A stretch of DNA of 49,208 bases from Castellaniella sp. UBA6218. Its GTDB lineage: Bacteria > Pseudomonadota > Gammaproteobacteria > Burkholderiales > Burkholderiaceae_B. The notes beneath the pieces were generated by a model. That model was not told the origin of the DNA, ran no database searches, and saw only the letters and a list, made by a program, of their open reading frames with translations. Of this stretch, positions 17,250 to 27,195 are shown in pieces. Every line of letters begins with the position of its first letter. Position 1 is the stretch's first letter. Location of the stretch: assembly GCA_002421865.1 (NCBI GenBank), contig DISE01000137.1, positions 1-49,208 on the forward strand, written 5' to 3'. The position numbers and the translations under genes are program-made.

Positions 17250-18278
17250 ATGCTTTCCTTCATCCTCAAACGCGTCGGGCTGGCCATCCCGACGTTCATC
17301 GGCATCACGTTGCTGACTTTCGCGTTCATCCACCTCATTCCCGGCGACCCGGTGATGATCATGGCGGGCGAGCGCGGCCTGTCGCCCGAGCGCCATGCGG
17401 CCATGATGGCCCAGCTGGGCCTGGACCAGCCGCTGTGGACGCAGTACGGCCATTACGTCTGGGGCGTGCTGCACGGCGATCTGGGCACCTCGCTGACCAC
17501 CCGCGAGCCGATCTGGTCCGAATTCGTGCCGCGCTTCCAGGCGACGCTGGAACTCAGCGTCTTCGCGATGGCGATCGCGCTGCTGATCGGCATCCCTGTG
17601 GGGGTGCTGGCCGCCGTCAAGCGCGGCTCGTTTTTCGATCATGCCGCCATCACGGCCGCCTTGACCGGTTATTCCATGCCGGTGTTCTGGTGGGGGCTGA
17701 TGCTGATCATGCTGGTGTCCGTGCAACTGGACCTGATGCCGGTCTCCGGGCGCGTCAGCGCGGCGGTGTTCCTGGATCCCGACAATCCCCTGACCGGATT
17801 CATGCTGATCGACACACTGCTCTTCGGTGAAGAAGGCAATTTCCTCGACGCCTTGCACCACATCCTGTTGCCGGCCTTCGTGCTGGCGACGATCCCGCTG
17901 GCGGTGATCGTGCGCATGACGCGGTCCTCGATGCTGGAAGTGCTGAATGAGGACTACATCCGCACTGCCCGTGCCAAGGGCCTGTCGCGCCTGCGGGTGG
18001 TCGTGGTGCACGCCCTGCGCAACGCCCTGCTGCCGGTGCTGACAGTGATCGGGCTGCAGGTCGGCGTGCTGATGGTCGGGGCGATCCTGACCGAAACCAT
18101 CTTTTCCTGGCCGGGCGTCGGGCGCTGGCTGATCTACGGGCTGCAGCAGCGCGACTATCCGGTCGTCCAGGGGGGCGTGCTGATGGTCGCCACCCTCATC
18201 ATCATCGTCAACATGTGCGTCGATATCCTTTACGGGCTGGCCGATCCGCGCATCCGCCATCGCCGGGGGAGGAACTGA
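17250..18278 (+). CDS. dppB: Dipeptide ABC transporter, permease DppB
   Basis: A 342-residue inner-membrane protein with six hydrophobic segments. The N-terminal MLSFILKRVGLAIPTFIGITLLTFAFIHLIPGDPV is the classic DppB/OppB opening. The EAA-type loop MLEVLNEDYIRTARAKGLSRLRVVVVHALRNALLPV contacts the ATPases. It forms the heterodimeric channel with DppC and is separated from dppA by a 114-bp hairpin-bearing gap. Confidence 0.94.
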   Translation: MLSFILKRVGLAIPTFIGITLLTFAFIHLIPGDPVMIMAGERGLSPERHAAMMAQLGLDQPLWTQYGHYVWGVLHGDLGTSLTTREPIWSEFVPRFQATLELSVFAMAIALLIGIPVGVLAAVKRGSFFDHAAITAALTGYSMPVFWWGLMLIMLVSVQLDLMPVSGRVSAAVFLDPDNPLTGFMLIDTLLFGEEGNFLDALHHILLPAFVLATIPLAVIVRMTRSSMLEVLNEDYIRTARAKGLSRLRVVVVHALRNALLPVLTVIGLQVGVLMVGAILTETIFSWPGVGRWLIYGLQQRDYPVVQGGVLMVATLIIIVNMCVDILYGLADPRIRHRRGRN

Positions 18279-18279
18279 C

Positions 18280-19167
18280 ATGTCCACGACCGCGACCGTG
18301 CCGGCCCCGCCGGGGCCGTTCAAATCCTTCTGGCATGACTTCCGCCGCAACCGCGGGGCGCTGATCGGCCTGTATTACATCGTGGCCATGCTGCTGATCG
18401 CGATCTTCGCCGGGTGGATCGCGCCTCACGATCCCTCCACGCAATACCGCGACGCCTTGCTGCAACCGCCCGCCTGGATGGACGGCGGCTCCTGGCGCTT
18501 CGTCCTGGGCACCGACGACGTGGGCCGCGACATCCTGTCGCGCCTGATCCACGGCGCACGCCTGTCGCTGCTGGTGGGGTTCCTGGTGGTCAGCGTGTCG
18601 CTGGTCCTGGGGATCTTCTTCGGCGTCATTGCCGGTTATATGGGCGGCATCGTCGACATCGCCATCATGCGCCTGGTGGACATCATGCTGGCGTTGCCCA
18701 GCCTGCTGATGGCGCTCGTGCTGGTGGCCATCTTCGGGCCGTCTATCGTCAACGCGTCCCTGGCGCTCAGTTTCGTGGCGTTGCCGCACTATGTCCGCCT
18801 GACGCGCGCGGCGGCGCTGCGCGAAATGACCTGCGACTACGTGATCGCCTCGCGCGTGGTGGGCGCGGGCGCCTGGCGACAGATGTTCATCAACATCCTG
18901 CCCAACTGCCTGGCGCCGCTCATCGTGCAGGCGTCCCTGGGGTTTTCCAACGCCATCCTGGACATGGCCGCCCTGGGATTCCTGGGCATGGGCGCGCAGC
19001 CGCCGACCCCGGAATGGGGCACCATGCTGGCCAATGTGCTGCAGTTCGCACAGAGCGCCTGGTGGGTCGTGACTTTTCCGGGCCTGGCCATTCTGCTGGC
19101 CGTGCTGGCCTTCAACCTGACGGGCGACGGCCTGCGCGACGCCCTCGATCCGCGTCTGAAAGTGTGA
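18280..19167 (+). CDS. dppC: Dipeptide ABC transporter, permease DppC
   Basis: A 295-residue permease starting 1 bp after dppB. It has the N-terminal FWHDFRRNRGALIGLYYIVAMLLIAIFAGWIAPHDP of the DppC/OppC group. The LGTDDVGRDILSRLIHGARLSLLVG motif and the docking loop REMTCDYVIASRVVGAGAWRQMFINILPN are also present. Six transmembrane segments; partner of DppB. Confidence 0.94.
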   Translation: MSTTATVPAPPGPFKSFWHDFRRNRGALIGLYYIVAMLLIAIFAGWIAPHDPSTQYRDALLQPPAWMDGGSWRFVLGTDDVGRDILSRLIHGARLSLLVGFLVVSVSLVLGIFFGVIAGYMGGIVDIAIMRLVDIMLALPSLLMALVLVAIFGPSIVNASLALSFVALPHYVRLTRAAALREMTCDYVIASRVVGAGAWRQMFINILPNCLAPLIVQASLGFSNAILDMAALGFLGMGAQPPTPEWGTMLANVLQFAQSAWWVVTFPGLAILLAVLAFNLTGDGLRDALDPRLKV

Positions 19168-19169
19168 CC

Positions 19170-20171
19170 ATGCTCGAAATCCAGAATCTGTCCGTGCATT
19201 TCGGCGACGAAGCCACGCCGTTCAAGGCCGTGGACCGCATCAGCTATCGCGTGGAAGCGGGCGAAGTGGTCGGCCTGGTGGGGGAATCGGGCTCGGGGAA
19301 ATCCGTCAGTTCCCTGGCCCTGATGGGTCTGGTCGATTTTCCCGGCCGCGTGCACGCCGACGCCTTGCGTTTCGATGGCCAGGATCTGCTGCGCATGCCG
19401 GAAAAACGGCGCCGTTCGCTGATCGGGTCCGAGGTCTCGATGATCTTCCAGGATCCGATGACCAGCCTGAACCCCTGTTATACGGTGGAATACCAGATCG
19501 CCGAGGCTCTGCGAGCGCATGGCGGCGGTTCGAGGCGCGCGCTGCGGTCACGGGTGATCGAACTGCTGGACCAGGTCGGCATCCCCGATCCGGAATCGCG
19601 CCTGCGGGCCTATCCGCACCAGTTGTCTGGCGGCATGAGCCAGCGCGTCATGATCGCCATGGCGATCGCCTGCAAACCGCGCCTGCTGATCGCCGACGAG
19701 CCGACTACGGCCCTGGACGTGACCATACAGGCTCAGATCATGGACCTGCTGTTGTCGCTGCAACGCAGCCAGGGCCTGGGGCTGGTGCTGATCACCCACG
19801 ATCTGGCCCTGGTGGCCGAGGCCGCAGACCGCATCCTGGTCATGTACGCCGGCCAACTGGTGGAGTCCGGCCCCGCGTCGGACATCTTCCGTCATCCGCG
19901 TCATCCCTACACCCAGGCGCTGCTGCGGGCGCTGCCGGAATTTTCCCGGGGCGCCGAGCGCCTGGTGTCGTTGCAAGGCGTGGTCCCGGGCCGCTACGAC
20001 CGGCCCGAGGGCTGCCTGCTCAGCCCTCGCTGTCCTTACGCCACGGACCTGTGCCGCGTCAGCGAACCCGGACTGATCGGGCTGGACGATGGGCGGCAGG
20101 TGAAGTGCCATACCCCGCTGGATGACGCCGGACGGCCGGTGTCTGTGGCGCAGGAGGTGTCCGCATCATGA
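19170..20171 (+). CDS. dppD: Dipeptide ABC transporter, ATP-binding protein DppD
   Basis: A 333-residue ATPase starting at the ATG 2 bp after dppC. Walker A is GESGSGKS (about 38-45), the signature LSGGMSQRVMIAMAIA, Walker B LLIADEPTTALD, and the switch histidine is in LITHDLALV. The C-terminal oligopeptide/dipeptide extension with its cysteine cluster (GCLLSPRCPYATDLCRV) is characteristic of DppD/OppD; in homologues such cysteines can bind an iron-sulfur cluster. It pairs with DppF. Confidence 0.94.
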   Translation: MLEIQNLSVHFGDEATPFKAVDRISYRVEAGEVVGLVGESGSGKSVSSLALMGLVDFPGRVHADALRFDGQDLLRMPEKRRRSLIGSEVSMIFQDPMTSLNPCYTVEYQIAEALRAHGGGSRRALRSRVIELLDQVGIPDPESRLRAYPHQLSGGMSQRVMIAMAIACKPRLLIADEPTTALDVTIQAQIMDLLLSLQRSQGLGLVLITHDLALVAEAADRILVMYAGQLVESGPASDIFRHPRHPYTQALLRALPEFSRGAERLVSLQGVVPGRYDRPEGCLLSPRCPYATDLCRVSEPGLIGLDDGRQVKCHTPLDDAGRPVSVAQEVSAS

Positions 20172-21193
20172 CAGCACAACAAAACCTCTCTCGCGAGAAG
20201 TCAGCGGCTGGCGACCCGCCTTGCGTCCTGCAGGCCATCGACCTCAAACGCCACTACGCCGTGGACGGCGGCTTCCTCAGGCAGGCGAAGTCCGTCAAGG
20301 CCCTGGATGGCGTGTCCTTCAGCCTGCTGGCCGGCCGTACCCTGGCAGTCGTCGGTGAATCGGGCTGCGGCAAATCCACGCTGGCCCGGGTGCTGACCAT
20401 GATCGAGCCGCCCACCGCCGGGCAATTGCTGTACCGGGGGCAGGACGTGTCCCGGTCGGACCCGGCCCTGGCGAAGCTGCGTCGCAGCAAGATCCAGATC
20501 ATCTTCCAGAATCCCTATGCCTCGCTGAACCCGCGCAAGCGCATCGGCGACATTCTCGAAGAGCCCCTGCTGATCAACACGAAGCTGGACGCGCGCGCCC
20601 GCCGGGCGCGCGGCCAGGCCATGATGGAACGGGTCGGCCTGCGCCCGGAGCACTACGGCCGCTATCCGCACATGTTCTCCGGCGGCCAGCGTCAGCGCAT
20701 CGCCATCGCCCGGGGCCTGATGCTGGATCCCGAGATTCTGGTGGCCGACGAAGCCGTGTCCGCGCTGGACGTATCGGTCCGCGCCCAGGTGCTGAATCTG
20801 ATGCAGGACCTGCAACGCGATCTGGGTCTTTCCTATGTGTTCATCTCCCACGATCTTTCGGTGATCGAGCACCTGGCCGACGAGGTGATGGTGATGTATC
20901 TGGGCCGGGTGGTGGAACAAGGCACGAAGGAAGCGATCTTCGGCCGGCCCCTGCATCCCTACACCCAGGCGCTGCTGTCGGCCACGCCGCGCCTGAACGA
21001 CGCGGCCAGGCGCGAACGCATCAAGCTGTCGGGCGAACTGCCCAGTCCGCTGAACCCGCCGCCCGGCTGTCCGTTCAGCTCCCGATGCCACAGGGTCATG
21101 CCGGTGTGCCGCGAGCGGCCCCCTTCTCTGTTGCCGCAAGGCGGGCGGCAGGTGGCCTGCTTCGCAGTCGAACAGGATTTCGGAAACCTCTGA
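20168..21193 (+). CDS. dppF: Dipeptide ABC transporter, ATP-binding protein DppF
   Basis: A 341-residue ATPase whose ATG overlaps the dppD stop (ATGA). Walker A is GESGCGKST, the signature FSGGQRQRIAIARGL, Walker B ILVADEAVSALD, and the switch histidine is in FISHDLSVI. The C-terminal PPGCPFSSRCHRVMPVCRE is the DppF/OppF cysteine cluster. It completes the dppABCDF operon. No clear terminator follows before the HIT gene, so read-through is possible. Confidence 0.94.
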   Translation: MTAQQNLSREKSAAGDPPCVLQAIDLKRHYAVDGGFLRQAKSVKALDGVSFSLLAGRTLAVVGESGCGKSTLARVLTMIEPPTAGQLLYRGQDVSRSDPALAKLRRSKIQIIFQNPYASLNPRKRIGDILEEPLLINTKLDARARRARGQAMMERVGLRPEHYGRYPHMFSGGQRQRIAIARGLMLDPEILVADEAVSALDVSVRAQVLNLMQDLQRDLGLSYVFISHDLSVIEHLADEVMVMYLGRVVEQGTKEAIFGRPLHPYTQALLSATPRLNDAARRERIKLSGELPSPLNPPPGCPFSSRCHRVMPVCRERPPSLLPQGGRQVACFAVEQDFGNL

Positions 21194-21294
21194 ACAGACC
21201 CTCACGCCGCTCCGGTGCGCCAGGCATAAAATGGTCCGCAGGGACCCTTTCATGTCCGACCTCGTCCACGGGCCTTTCCGGAGCGCACATCCCT

Positions 21295-21699
21295 ATGGAA
21301 ACCGTCTTCACCCGCATCCTGGCCGGCGAGATTCCGGCCGCCATCGTTCACCGCGACGCCCGAGTGTTCGCCTTCATGGACGCCGGCCAGCTGAATCCCG
21401 GTCACGTGCTGGTGGCGACCTGCGAGCCCTACGCCACCCTGCTCGACATGGACGAGGATCTGGCGGCCGAACTGATGCGCCTGGCTCACCGCGTGGCGCG
21501 AGCCGTCCAGGCCGCGTTCCAGCCCGAAGGGTTGACGCTGCTGCAGGCCAACCGTCCGGCGGGCTGGCAGACCGTGCCGCATGCCCACATCCACGTGCTG
21601 CCGCGGCACGAGGACGATGGCGTGGGCCTGATCTGGCCGCGCAAGGATCCGGGCATCGAGACGCTGCGGGCATATGCCGCGCGTATCCGGCTGGACTGA
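21295..21699 (+). CDS. HIT family nucleotide hydrolase
   Basis: A 134-residue protein with the histidine triad HAHIHVLPRH at residues 96-105, whose second histidine is the AMP-transfer nucleophile. It begins METVFTRILAGEIPAAIVHRDARVFAFMDAGQLNPGHVLV, the standard HIT/Hint opening. Members hydrolyse AMP- or nucleotide-linked substrates in the cytosol; the physiological substrate is unknown. The ATG at 21295 gives the usual family length. A strong terminator follows 35 bp later. Confidence 0.93.
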   Translation: METVFTRILAGEIPAAIVHRDARVFAFMDAGQLNPGHVLVATCEPYATLLDMDEDLAAELMRLAHRVARAVQAAFQPEGLTLLQANRPAGWQTVPHAHIHVLPRHEDDGVGLIWPRKDPGIETLRAYAARIRLD

Positions 21700-21734
21700 G
21701 AATTTCTCCGGATTCGATATTTTCGGTTTGAATG

Positions 21735-21759
21735 AACGGGACTTTAGAGTCCCGTTTTT
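21735..21759 (+). terminator. Terminator after the HIT gene
   Basis: A 9-bp perfect stem AACGGGACT / AGTCCCGTT with a TTAG loop, continued by T residues to 21759. Confidence 0.9.
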
Positions 21760-22156
21760 CATGGTGCGGCGCAATATTAAGGGTAAGCCATAGCTGCGGT
21801 TTTCCCTTAAGCAATAACCCTGATCATATTGCAATGCATCATTCAAACCTAAAGAGGATTTCCGCAAGGAATCAATGGGATGCGGTGTCCTTGCATTCAT
21901 TGAATATGAGGGACGTCCACGGCTTTCCGGGGCGGCTTGCATACCACTCCCGGCAGCGTAAGTTTTGCGTAAGCTTCAAATCTTACTAATAGCGTCACGC
22001 AGAAATCCGGTCCTCCAGAAATCCGGTCCGGAATCGACTGCAAGGATAAAAACAAAGCTGTTCCGCATAAAAATAAATCGCGGGGTTTTTGCTGGAATTA
22101 TCGTGTTTCAGCCGGGCGCATCCGGTGCCCGGGGCCACTCGACAGGAGACAAACCA
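21760..22156. other. Non-coding leader/promoter region of the branched-chain-type transporter operon
   Basis: About 400 bp that is much more AT-rich than the surroundings, with no convincing gene. It holds a 7-bp inverted repeat GCAAGGA/TCCTTGC (21864-21870 and 21888-21894). It also has a tandem direct repeat, CAGAAATCCGGTCC, at 22000-22013 and 22016-22029 (16-bp period), and an AT-rich stretch at 22040-22100. The region ends with the ribosome-binding site ACAGGAGAC. These are candidate regulator sites for the operon downstream. Confidence 0.5.
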
Positions 22157-23518
22157 ATGAAGGACAAAAAGACTTTGGGTCAAGCCATGCAAACGCAGGT
22201 CAAACGCCGTTCCGTGCTGAAGGCTGGCGCGGCGGGTGTGGCCGGCGGCATGTTGCTGCCCGGCACCGCCCGGGTCGCGCTGGCCGAGGACAAGAAGCCC
22301 CTGGGTGCCTGGCCCGCCGGCGCCGAAGGCGACTCCGTGTTCGTCGGCCTGACCGTCGACCTGACCGGACCGTACTCGGCTCAGGGCGCCGAGCAGAAGA
22401 ACGGCTACGAGCTTGCCGCCGAGCAGATCAACGCCGGAGCGCCCCAGGTCCAGAAGATTTCCCCGCTCATCAAGAAGGGCATTCTGGGCAAGAAACTGGT
22501 GCTTGGCTCGGCCGACGCCGAAACCAAGCCCAATACCGGTGTGCAGGCTGCGACCCGTTTCATCCATGACGACAAGGCCATGATGATCGCCGGCAGCACC
22601 AGCAGCGCGGTGGCCATTGCGCTGCAGAAGGTCTGCAACCGCGAACACACCCCGTATTTCACGGCCATCTCGGGCTCCAACGAAACGACTGGCGTGGACT
22701 GCCAGCGCTACGGCTTCCGCCTGTGCTATTTCGCCTACATGGCTTGCAAGGCCATCGCCCCGGTGGTCGCCAAGGAGCTCGGCAAGAACCGCAAGGCCGC
22801 CTATCTGACGCCCGACTACACCTACGGTCACACCACCACCCAGTCGATGAAGGAGTTCACCGAGAAGGAAGGCTGGAAGACGATCACCAATCAGGTTCAC
22901 CCGCTGGGCGCCAAGGACTACAGCTCCTACCTGATCAACATCGCCAACACCGACGCCGACGTGCTGGTCGTCGTGGCCTATGGCGCGGACGCCGCCAACG
23001 CCATCAAGCAGGCCAAGCAGTTCGGCCTGCTCGACAAGATGAAGATCGTGATCCCCTACATGTCCGCCTACCTGGAAAAGGAAGTCGGCGCCGAGATCAT
23101 GCAAGGCGTCTATGCCGCCCAGGGCTTCTGGTGGACCATGGAGGACAAGAACCCCGTCGCCAAGGACTTCGTCGAGGCCTACGAGAAGAAGTTCGGCGGC
23201 AAGCCGCGGGATTCGGCCATGTACGCCTACCTGGCCCTGGTTCTGTGGGCCGACGCGGTGGAGCGCGCCAAGAGCTTCTACCCGGTCGATGTCGTCAAGG
23301 CTCTGGAAGCCGGTGAAATGCGCGACAGCCCGGTGGGCAAGGTCACGTTCCGCGCCGAGGACCACCAGGGCATCGTCGACTTCCCGATCCTGCGCGGCAA
23401 GAAGCCCGCCGACATGAAGAATCCGGAAGACTTCTTCGAGGTCGTCCAGGTCGTCAGCGGCAAGGATGTGCTGCCGCCGGTGGGCCTGCTGGGTTGCAAG
23501 ATGGGCGATTACGTCTAA
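22157..23518 (+). CDS. Branched-chain amino acid-type ABC transporter, periplasmic binding protein (Tat signal)
   Basis: A 453-residue type I periplasmic binding protein. The ATG at 22157 follows ACAGGAGAC; the frame stays open further upstream but without coding character. The N-terminus has a twin-arginine signal, KRRSVLKAGAAGVAGGMLL (RR at 17-18), with cleavage near ARVALA (residue 43). The mature part, VFVGLTVDLTGPYSAQGAEQKNGYELAAEQINAG, is the Leu/Ile/Val-binding fold start. These proteins bind amino acids, urea, amides or aromatic acids, so the ligand is open. It heads an operon with permease, fused permease-ATPase and ATPase genes. Confidence 0.9.
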   Translation: MKDKKTLGQAMQTQVKRRSVLKAGAAGVAGGMLLPGTARVALAEDKKPLGAWPAGAEGDSVFVGLTVDLTGPYSAQGAEQKNGYELAAEQINAGAPQVQKISPLIKKGILGKKLVLGSADAETKPNTGVQAATRFIHDDKAMMIAGSTSSAVAIALQKVCNREHTPYFTAISGSNETTGVDCQRYGFRLCYFAYMACKAIAPVVAKELGKNRKAAYLTPDYTYGHTTTQSMKEFTEKEGWKTITNQVHPLGAKDYSSYLINIANTDADVLVVVAYGADAANAIKQAKQFGLLDKMKIVIPYMSAYLEKEVGAEIMQGVYAAQGFWWTMEDKNPVAKDFVEAYEKKFGGKPRDSAMYAYLALVLWADAVERAKSFYPVDVVKALEAGEMRDSPVGKVTFRAEDHQGIVDFPILRGKKPADMKNPEDFFEVVQVVSGKDVLPPVGLLGCKMGDYV

Positions 23519-23525
23519 GCACGGG

Positions 23526-23564
23526 TTTCCGGCCATTTCCCCGTTGCCGGGGAATGGCCGGAAA
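23526..23564 (+). promoter_or_regulatory. Strong intra-operon hairpin after the binding-protein gene
   Basis: TTTCCGGCCATTTCCCCG pairs with CGGGGAATGGCCGGAAA around a 4-nt TTGC loop, a 17-bp stem with one bulged T. No T-run follows. It is probably a 3' stabiliser or partial attenuator that lets the binding protein be made in excess of the membrane components. Confidence 0.75.
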
Positions 23565-23596
23565 CGAGTTCCGGGACTCTCACAGGAGGCAACTCG

Positions 23597-24472
23597 ATGC
23601 CGAGCATGTCTTTGTTTCTTTCGCAGCTATTCAACGGGCTGGCCACTGGCCTGTTGCTGGCGCTCATCAGTACCGGCCTGACGATCATCTACGGCACGCT
23701 CGGTGTCATCAATTTCGCTCACGGCGCCCTGTTCGTCGTCGGGGGCTATGCGGGATACACGGTCTATGGACTGACGGATTCTTTCATGCTGGCGGTCGCC
23801 GGCGGTTCGGCCGTCGCGCTGGCGTGCGGGCTGATCATGGAACGCGGCCTGATGCGCAAATACTACAACAGGCCGCCGGAGGACCAGATCCTGGTCACTT
23901 TCGGCATCAGCATCATCCTGGTGGAAATCGTGCGCGGCCTGTACGGCGGTGTCAGCCTGTCGGTCACGCCGCCCGACTGGGGGCAGGGGATCGCCCGCCT
24001 GGGCACCCTGATCTACCCGCTGTACCGTCTGGAAACCCTGGGCATCGCGGCGGTCACGTTGCTGCTGCTGTATTTCGTGCTGTATCGCACCAGCCTGGGG
24101 CTCATCGTGCGCGCCGGCATCGAAGACGCCCAGATGGTCAACGCGCTGGGCATCAATGTCAAACGCACCTTCCTGCTGGTGTTCGGCATCGGCGCCATGG
24201 CCGCCGGTTTTGCCGGGGTGATCAATTCGCCCATCGTCGCATTGACGCCGGACATGGGATTCCGCTATCTGGTCGAGTCCTTCGTGGTGGTGGTGATCGG
24301 CGGGGTGGGGTCGTTCCCGGGGGCGATCATCGGCGGCATCATCGCCGGTGAGATCCTCAGCCTGACCGCCATGATCAATCCGCAGTATTCCGACGTCATG
24401 CTTTTCATCGCCATGGCGCTGGTGCTGATCTTCCGCCCGCAAGGACTCATGGGACAGGAGGGACGGGAATGA
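23597..24472 (+). CDS. Branched-chain amino acid-type ABC transporter, LivH-like permease
   Basis: A 291-residue polytopic protein with ACAGGAGG before its ATG. It contains LLALISTGLTIIYGTLGVINFAHGALFVVGGYAGY, the LivH first-helix signature. The GLIVRAGIEDAQMVNALGINVKRTFLLVFGIGAMAAGFAGVI segment is the ATPase-docking region. About eight transmembrane segments. It ends in an ATGA overlap with the fused LivM-LivG gene. Confidence 0.92.
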   Translation: MPSMSLFLSQLFNGLATGLLLALISTGLTIIYGTLGVINFAHGALFVVGGYAGYTVYGLTDSFMLAVAGGSAVALACGLIMERGLMRKYYNRPPEDQILVTFGISIILVEIVRGLYGGVSLSVTPPDWGQGIARLGTLIYPLYRLETLGIAAVTLLLLYFVLYRTSLGLIVRAGIEDAQMVNALGINVKRTFLLVFGIGAMAAGFAGVINSPIVALTPDMGFRYLVESFVVVVIGGVGSFPGAIIGGIIAGEILSLTAMINPQYSDVMLFIAMALVLIFRPQGLMGQEGRE

Positions 24473-26347
24473 ACTCGGCTCAATCGACAACGGCGACGGC
24501 CGGCACCGGGACCGCGACGCGGCAACCGGCCGCCGCGCACAACACGGGAGGCGCCATGCGCAAACAGCTTCCGGAAATGCTGGTGGGCGCCGGCCTGCTG
24601 GTGGCCCCTTTCATCCTGCCGGCCCTGGGCATGAGCCCGGACCTGCTCACCCGCATCCTGATCTGGGGCCTGTTCGGACTGGGCTTCGATCTGCTGTTCG
24701 GTTACACCGGCCTGCTGTCCTTCGGTCAGGCGGCCTTCTATGGCACGGGGGGGTTCGTCACGGCGTACCTGCTGACCGACGGGGTGGTGCCCAACATGCT
24801 GCTGGCACTGGTCATCGGCACGGTGGCGGCCGCCGTCATGGGCTTGATCATCGGTTATCTCACCCTGCGGCGCACCGGCATCTATTTCGCCATGAGCACG
24901 CTGGCCTTCGGCGAGATGTTCTACTTCATGGAGAATTCGATATTCAAGGACTATACCGGCGGTGAAAACGGCATCGCCGGCGTGCCGCCGCCCCAGCTGT
25001 CCCTGGGCTTCATCGATATCCACATCTCCAGCGGCTGGCCGATGTACTGGTTCGTGGCGGCACTCTTCTTCCTGGGCTACCTGATCGCCCGGCGGATCGT
25101 GCGCTCACCTTTTGGCGCCGTGCTCAAGGCCATTCAGGGCAACCCCAAGCGCGCCATGGCGCTGGGCCACTCGATCCAGTCCTACAAATTGATCGTCTTC
25201 GTGGTCGCCGCCGCCTATGGCGGCCTGGCCGGCGGTCTGCTGGGCCTGTTCCAGTCCTACATGCCGCCCGACGCCTTCGCGCTGGACACCTCCGCGCAAC
25301 TGGTCATCCAGACCGTGATGGGCGGGGCCGGCACGCTGCTGGGCCCGCTGCTGGGGGCGACCATCTGGCTTTACCTGTACGAAGGCCTGCAACAGGTCGG
25401 CAGCCTGGGGCCGTACTGGAAACTGATCCTGGGCGTCGTCTTCGTCGTGCTGGTGACGCTGTTCCGCCACGGAGTGGCGGGTGCGCTGATCAGCCTGTTC
25501 CGCCGCAGCCAGAGCCTTCCCGCCGATGTGGACGACGGGGCCAGCACGCGTGTGGCCGGGTCTCTCGACATCGTGCCGCCGCTGGCCACGACGCGTCCCG
25601 GTGCGCCGGTGCTTGAAGCGCGCGGCGTCAGCAAGCACTACGGCGGCCTGAAGGCCAACTCGGACATCGACTTCACCCTGCGCGAAGGCGAGCTGCACGG
25701 CGTGATCGGGCCCAACGGCGCCGGCAAGTCGACCTTCTTCGCCATGCTGGCGGGCGAACTGCCGACGACGACGGGCAAGGTCTTCTTCCGCGGCCAGGAA
25801 ATCACCGGCATCGGCGTGACCTCGGTCTGCCAGCTGGGCATGAGCAAGAGCTACCAGATCAACCAGCTCTTCGAACATCTGACCGTACGCCAGAACGTCA
25901 TGATCCCGGTCCTGGCGCGGCTGCGCGGGCGCTATCGGGCCGATCTGCTGAGCAACCTGCATTCCGAGCACCTGGACTCCCAGGTCAACGCGGCCATCGC
26001 GCTGGTGGATCTCGGCCACCATGCCGATACGCAGGTCTCCGAGATGTCCTATGGCGAGAAACGGCGCCTGGAGATCGGCCTGGCGCTGGCCACGGGGGCC
26101 AACGTGCTGCTGTTCGACGAGCCCCTGGCCGGCCTCGGGCCCGAGGAGCGCGTCCTGGTGGTGTCCCTGCTCAAATCGATCCGCCAGGGCCGCAGCATGG
26201 TGATCGTCGAGCATGACATGGACGCCATGTTCGAGCTGGCCGAGCGCATCACGGTCCTGTATGAAGGCCGCAAACTGACCGAAGGCACACCGGACGAGAT
26301 CCGCAGGGATCCGTCGGTCCAGGCAGCCTACCTTGGAGGGATGGACG

Positions 26348-26361
<14 letters not shown>
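24469..26361 (+). CDS. Fused LivM-type permease and LivG-type ATPase
   Basis: A 630-residue fusion. Residues about 25-345 form a LivM-like permease (FGLGFDLLFGYTGLLSFGQAAFYGTGGFVTAYLL; docking loop AIQGNPKRAMALGHSIQSYKL). After a linker (about 346-380), residues 381-630 form a LivG-like ATPase with Walker A GPNGAGKST at 414, signature MSYGEKRRLEIGLAL, and Walker B NVLLFDEPLAGLGPEE near 545. These parts are usually separate genes. There is no stop codon or frameshift at the joint, so the fusion is real in this sequence. It overlaps livF by 14 bp. Confidence 0.92.
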
Positions 26362-27052
<691 letters not shown>

Positions 27053-27082
27053 CCGCTCCCGTGTCCGGTCCGCCGGGCGATT

Positions 27083-27117
27083 ACCGGGTTCCGCGCTTGC
27101 GCGGACCCGGTTTTTTT
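27083..27117 (+). terminator. Terminator of the Liv-type operon
   Basis: A GC-rich hairpin, ACCGGGTTCCGCGC / GCGGACCCGGT with a short loop, followed by seven T residues. Confidence 0.88.
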
Positions 27118-27195
27118 CTTGCGGCCCGGGCTGCGGACAGTTTTCGCCTGGTGTTACTCTATAGTCCGTTCCATTCCCTCCACGACGCATTCTCC

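Noticed and set aside
13893..18350. 1485-codon minus-strand ORF opposite the DUF945 gene, dppA and dppB
   Set aside because: It is antisense to well-supported genes and its protein is low-complexity (Gln, His, Gly, Asp, Arg). It comes from the GC-rich frame, not from coding selection.
21732..21989. 85-codon plus-strand ORF in the Liv operon leader
   Set aside because: Starts inside the HIT-gene terminator, lacks a ribosome-binding site and has no recognisable features.
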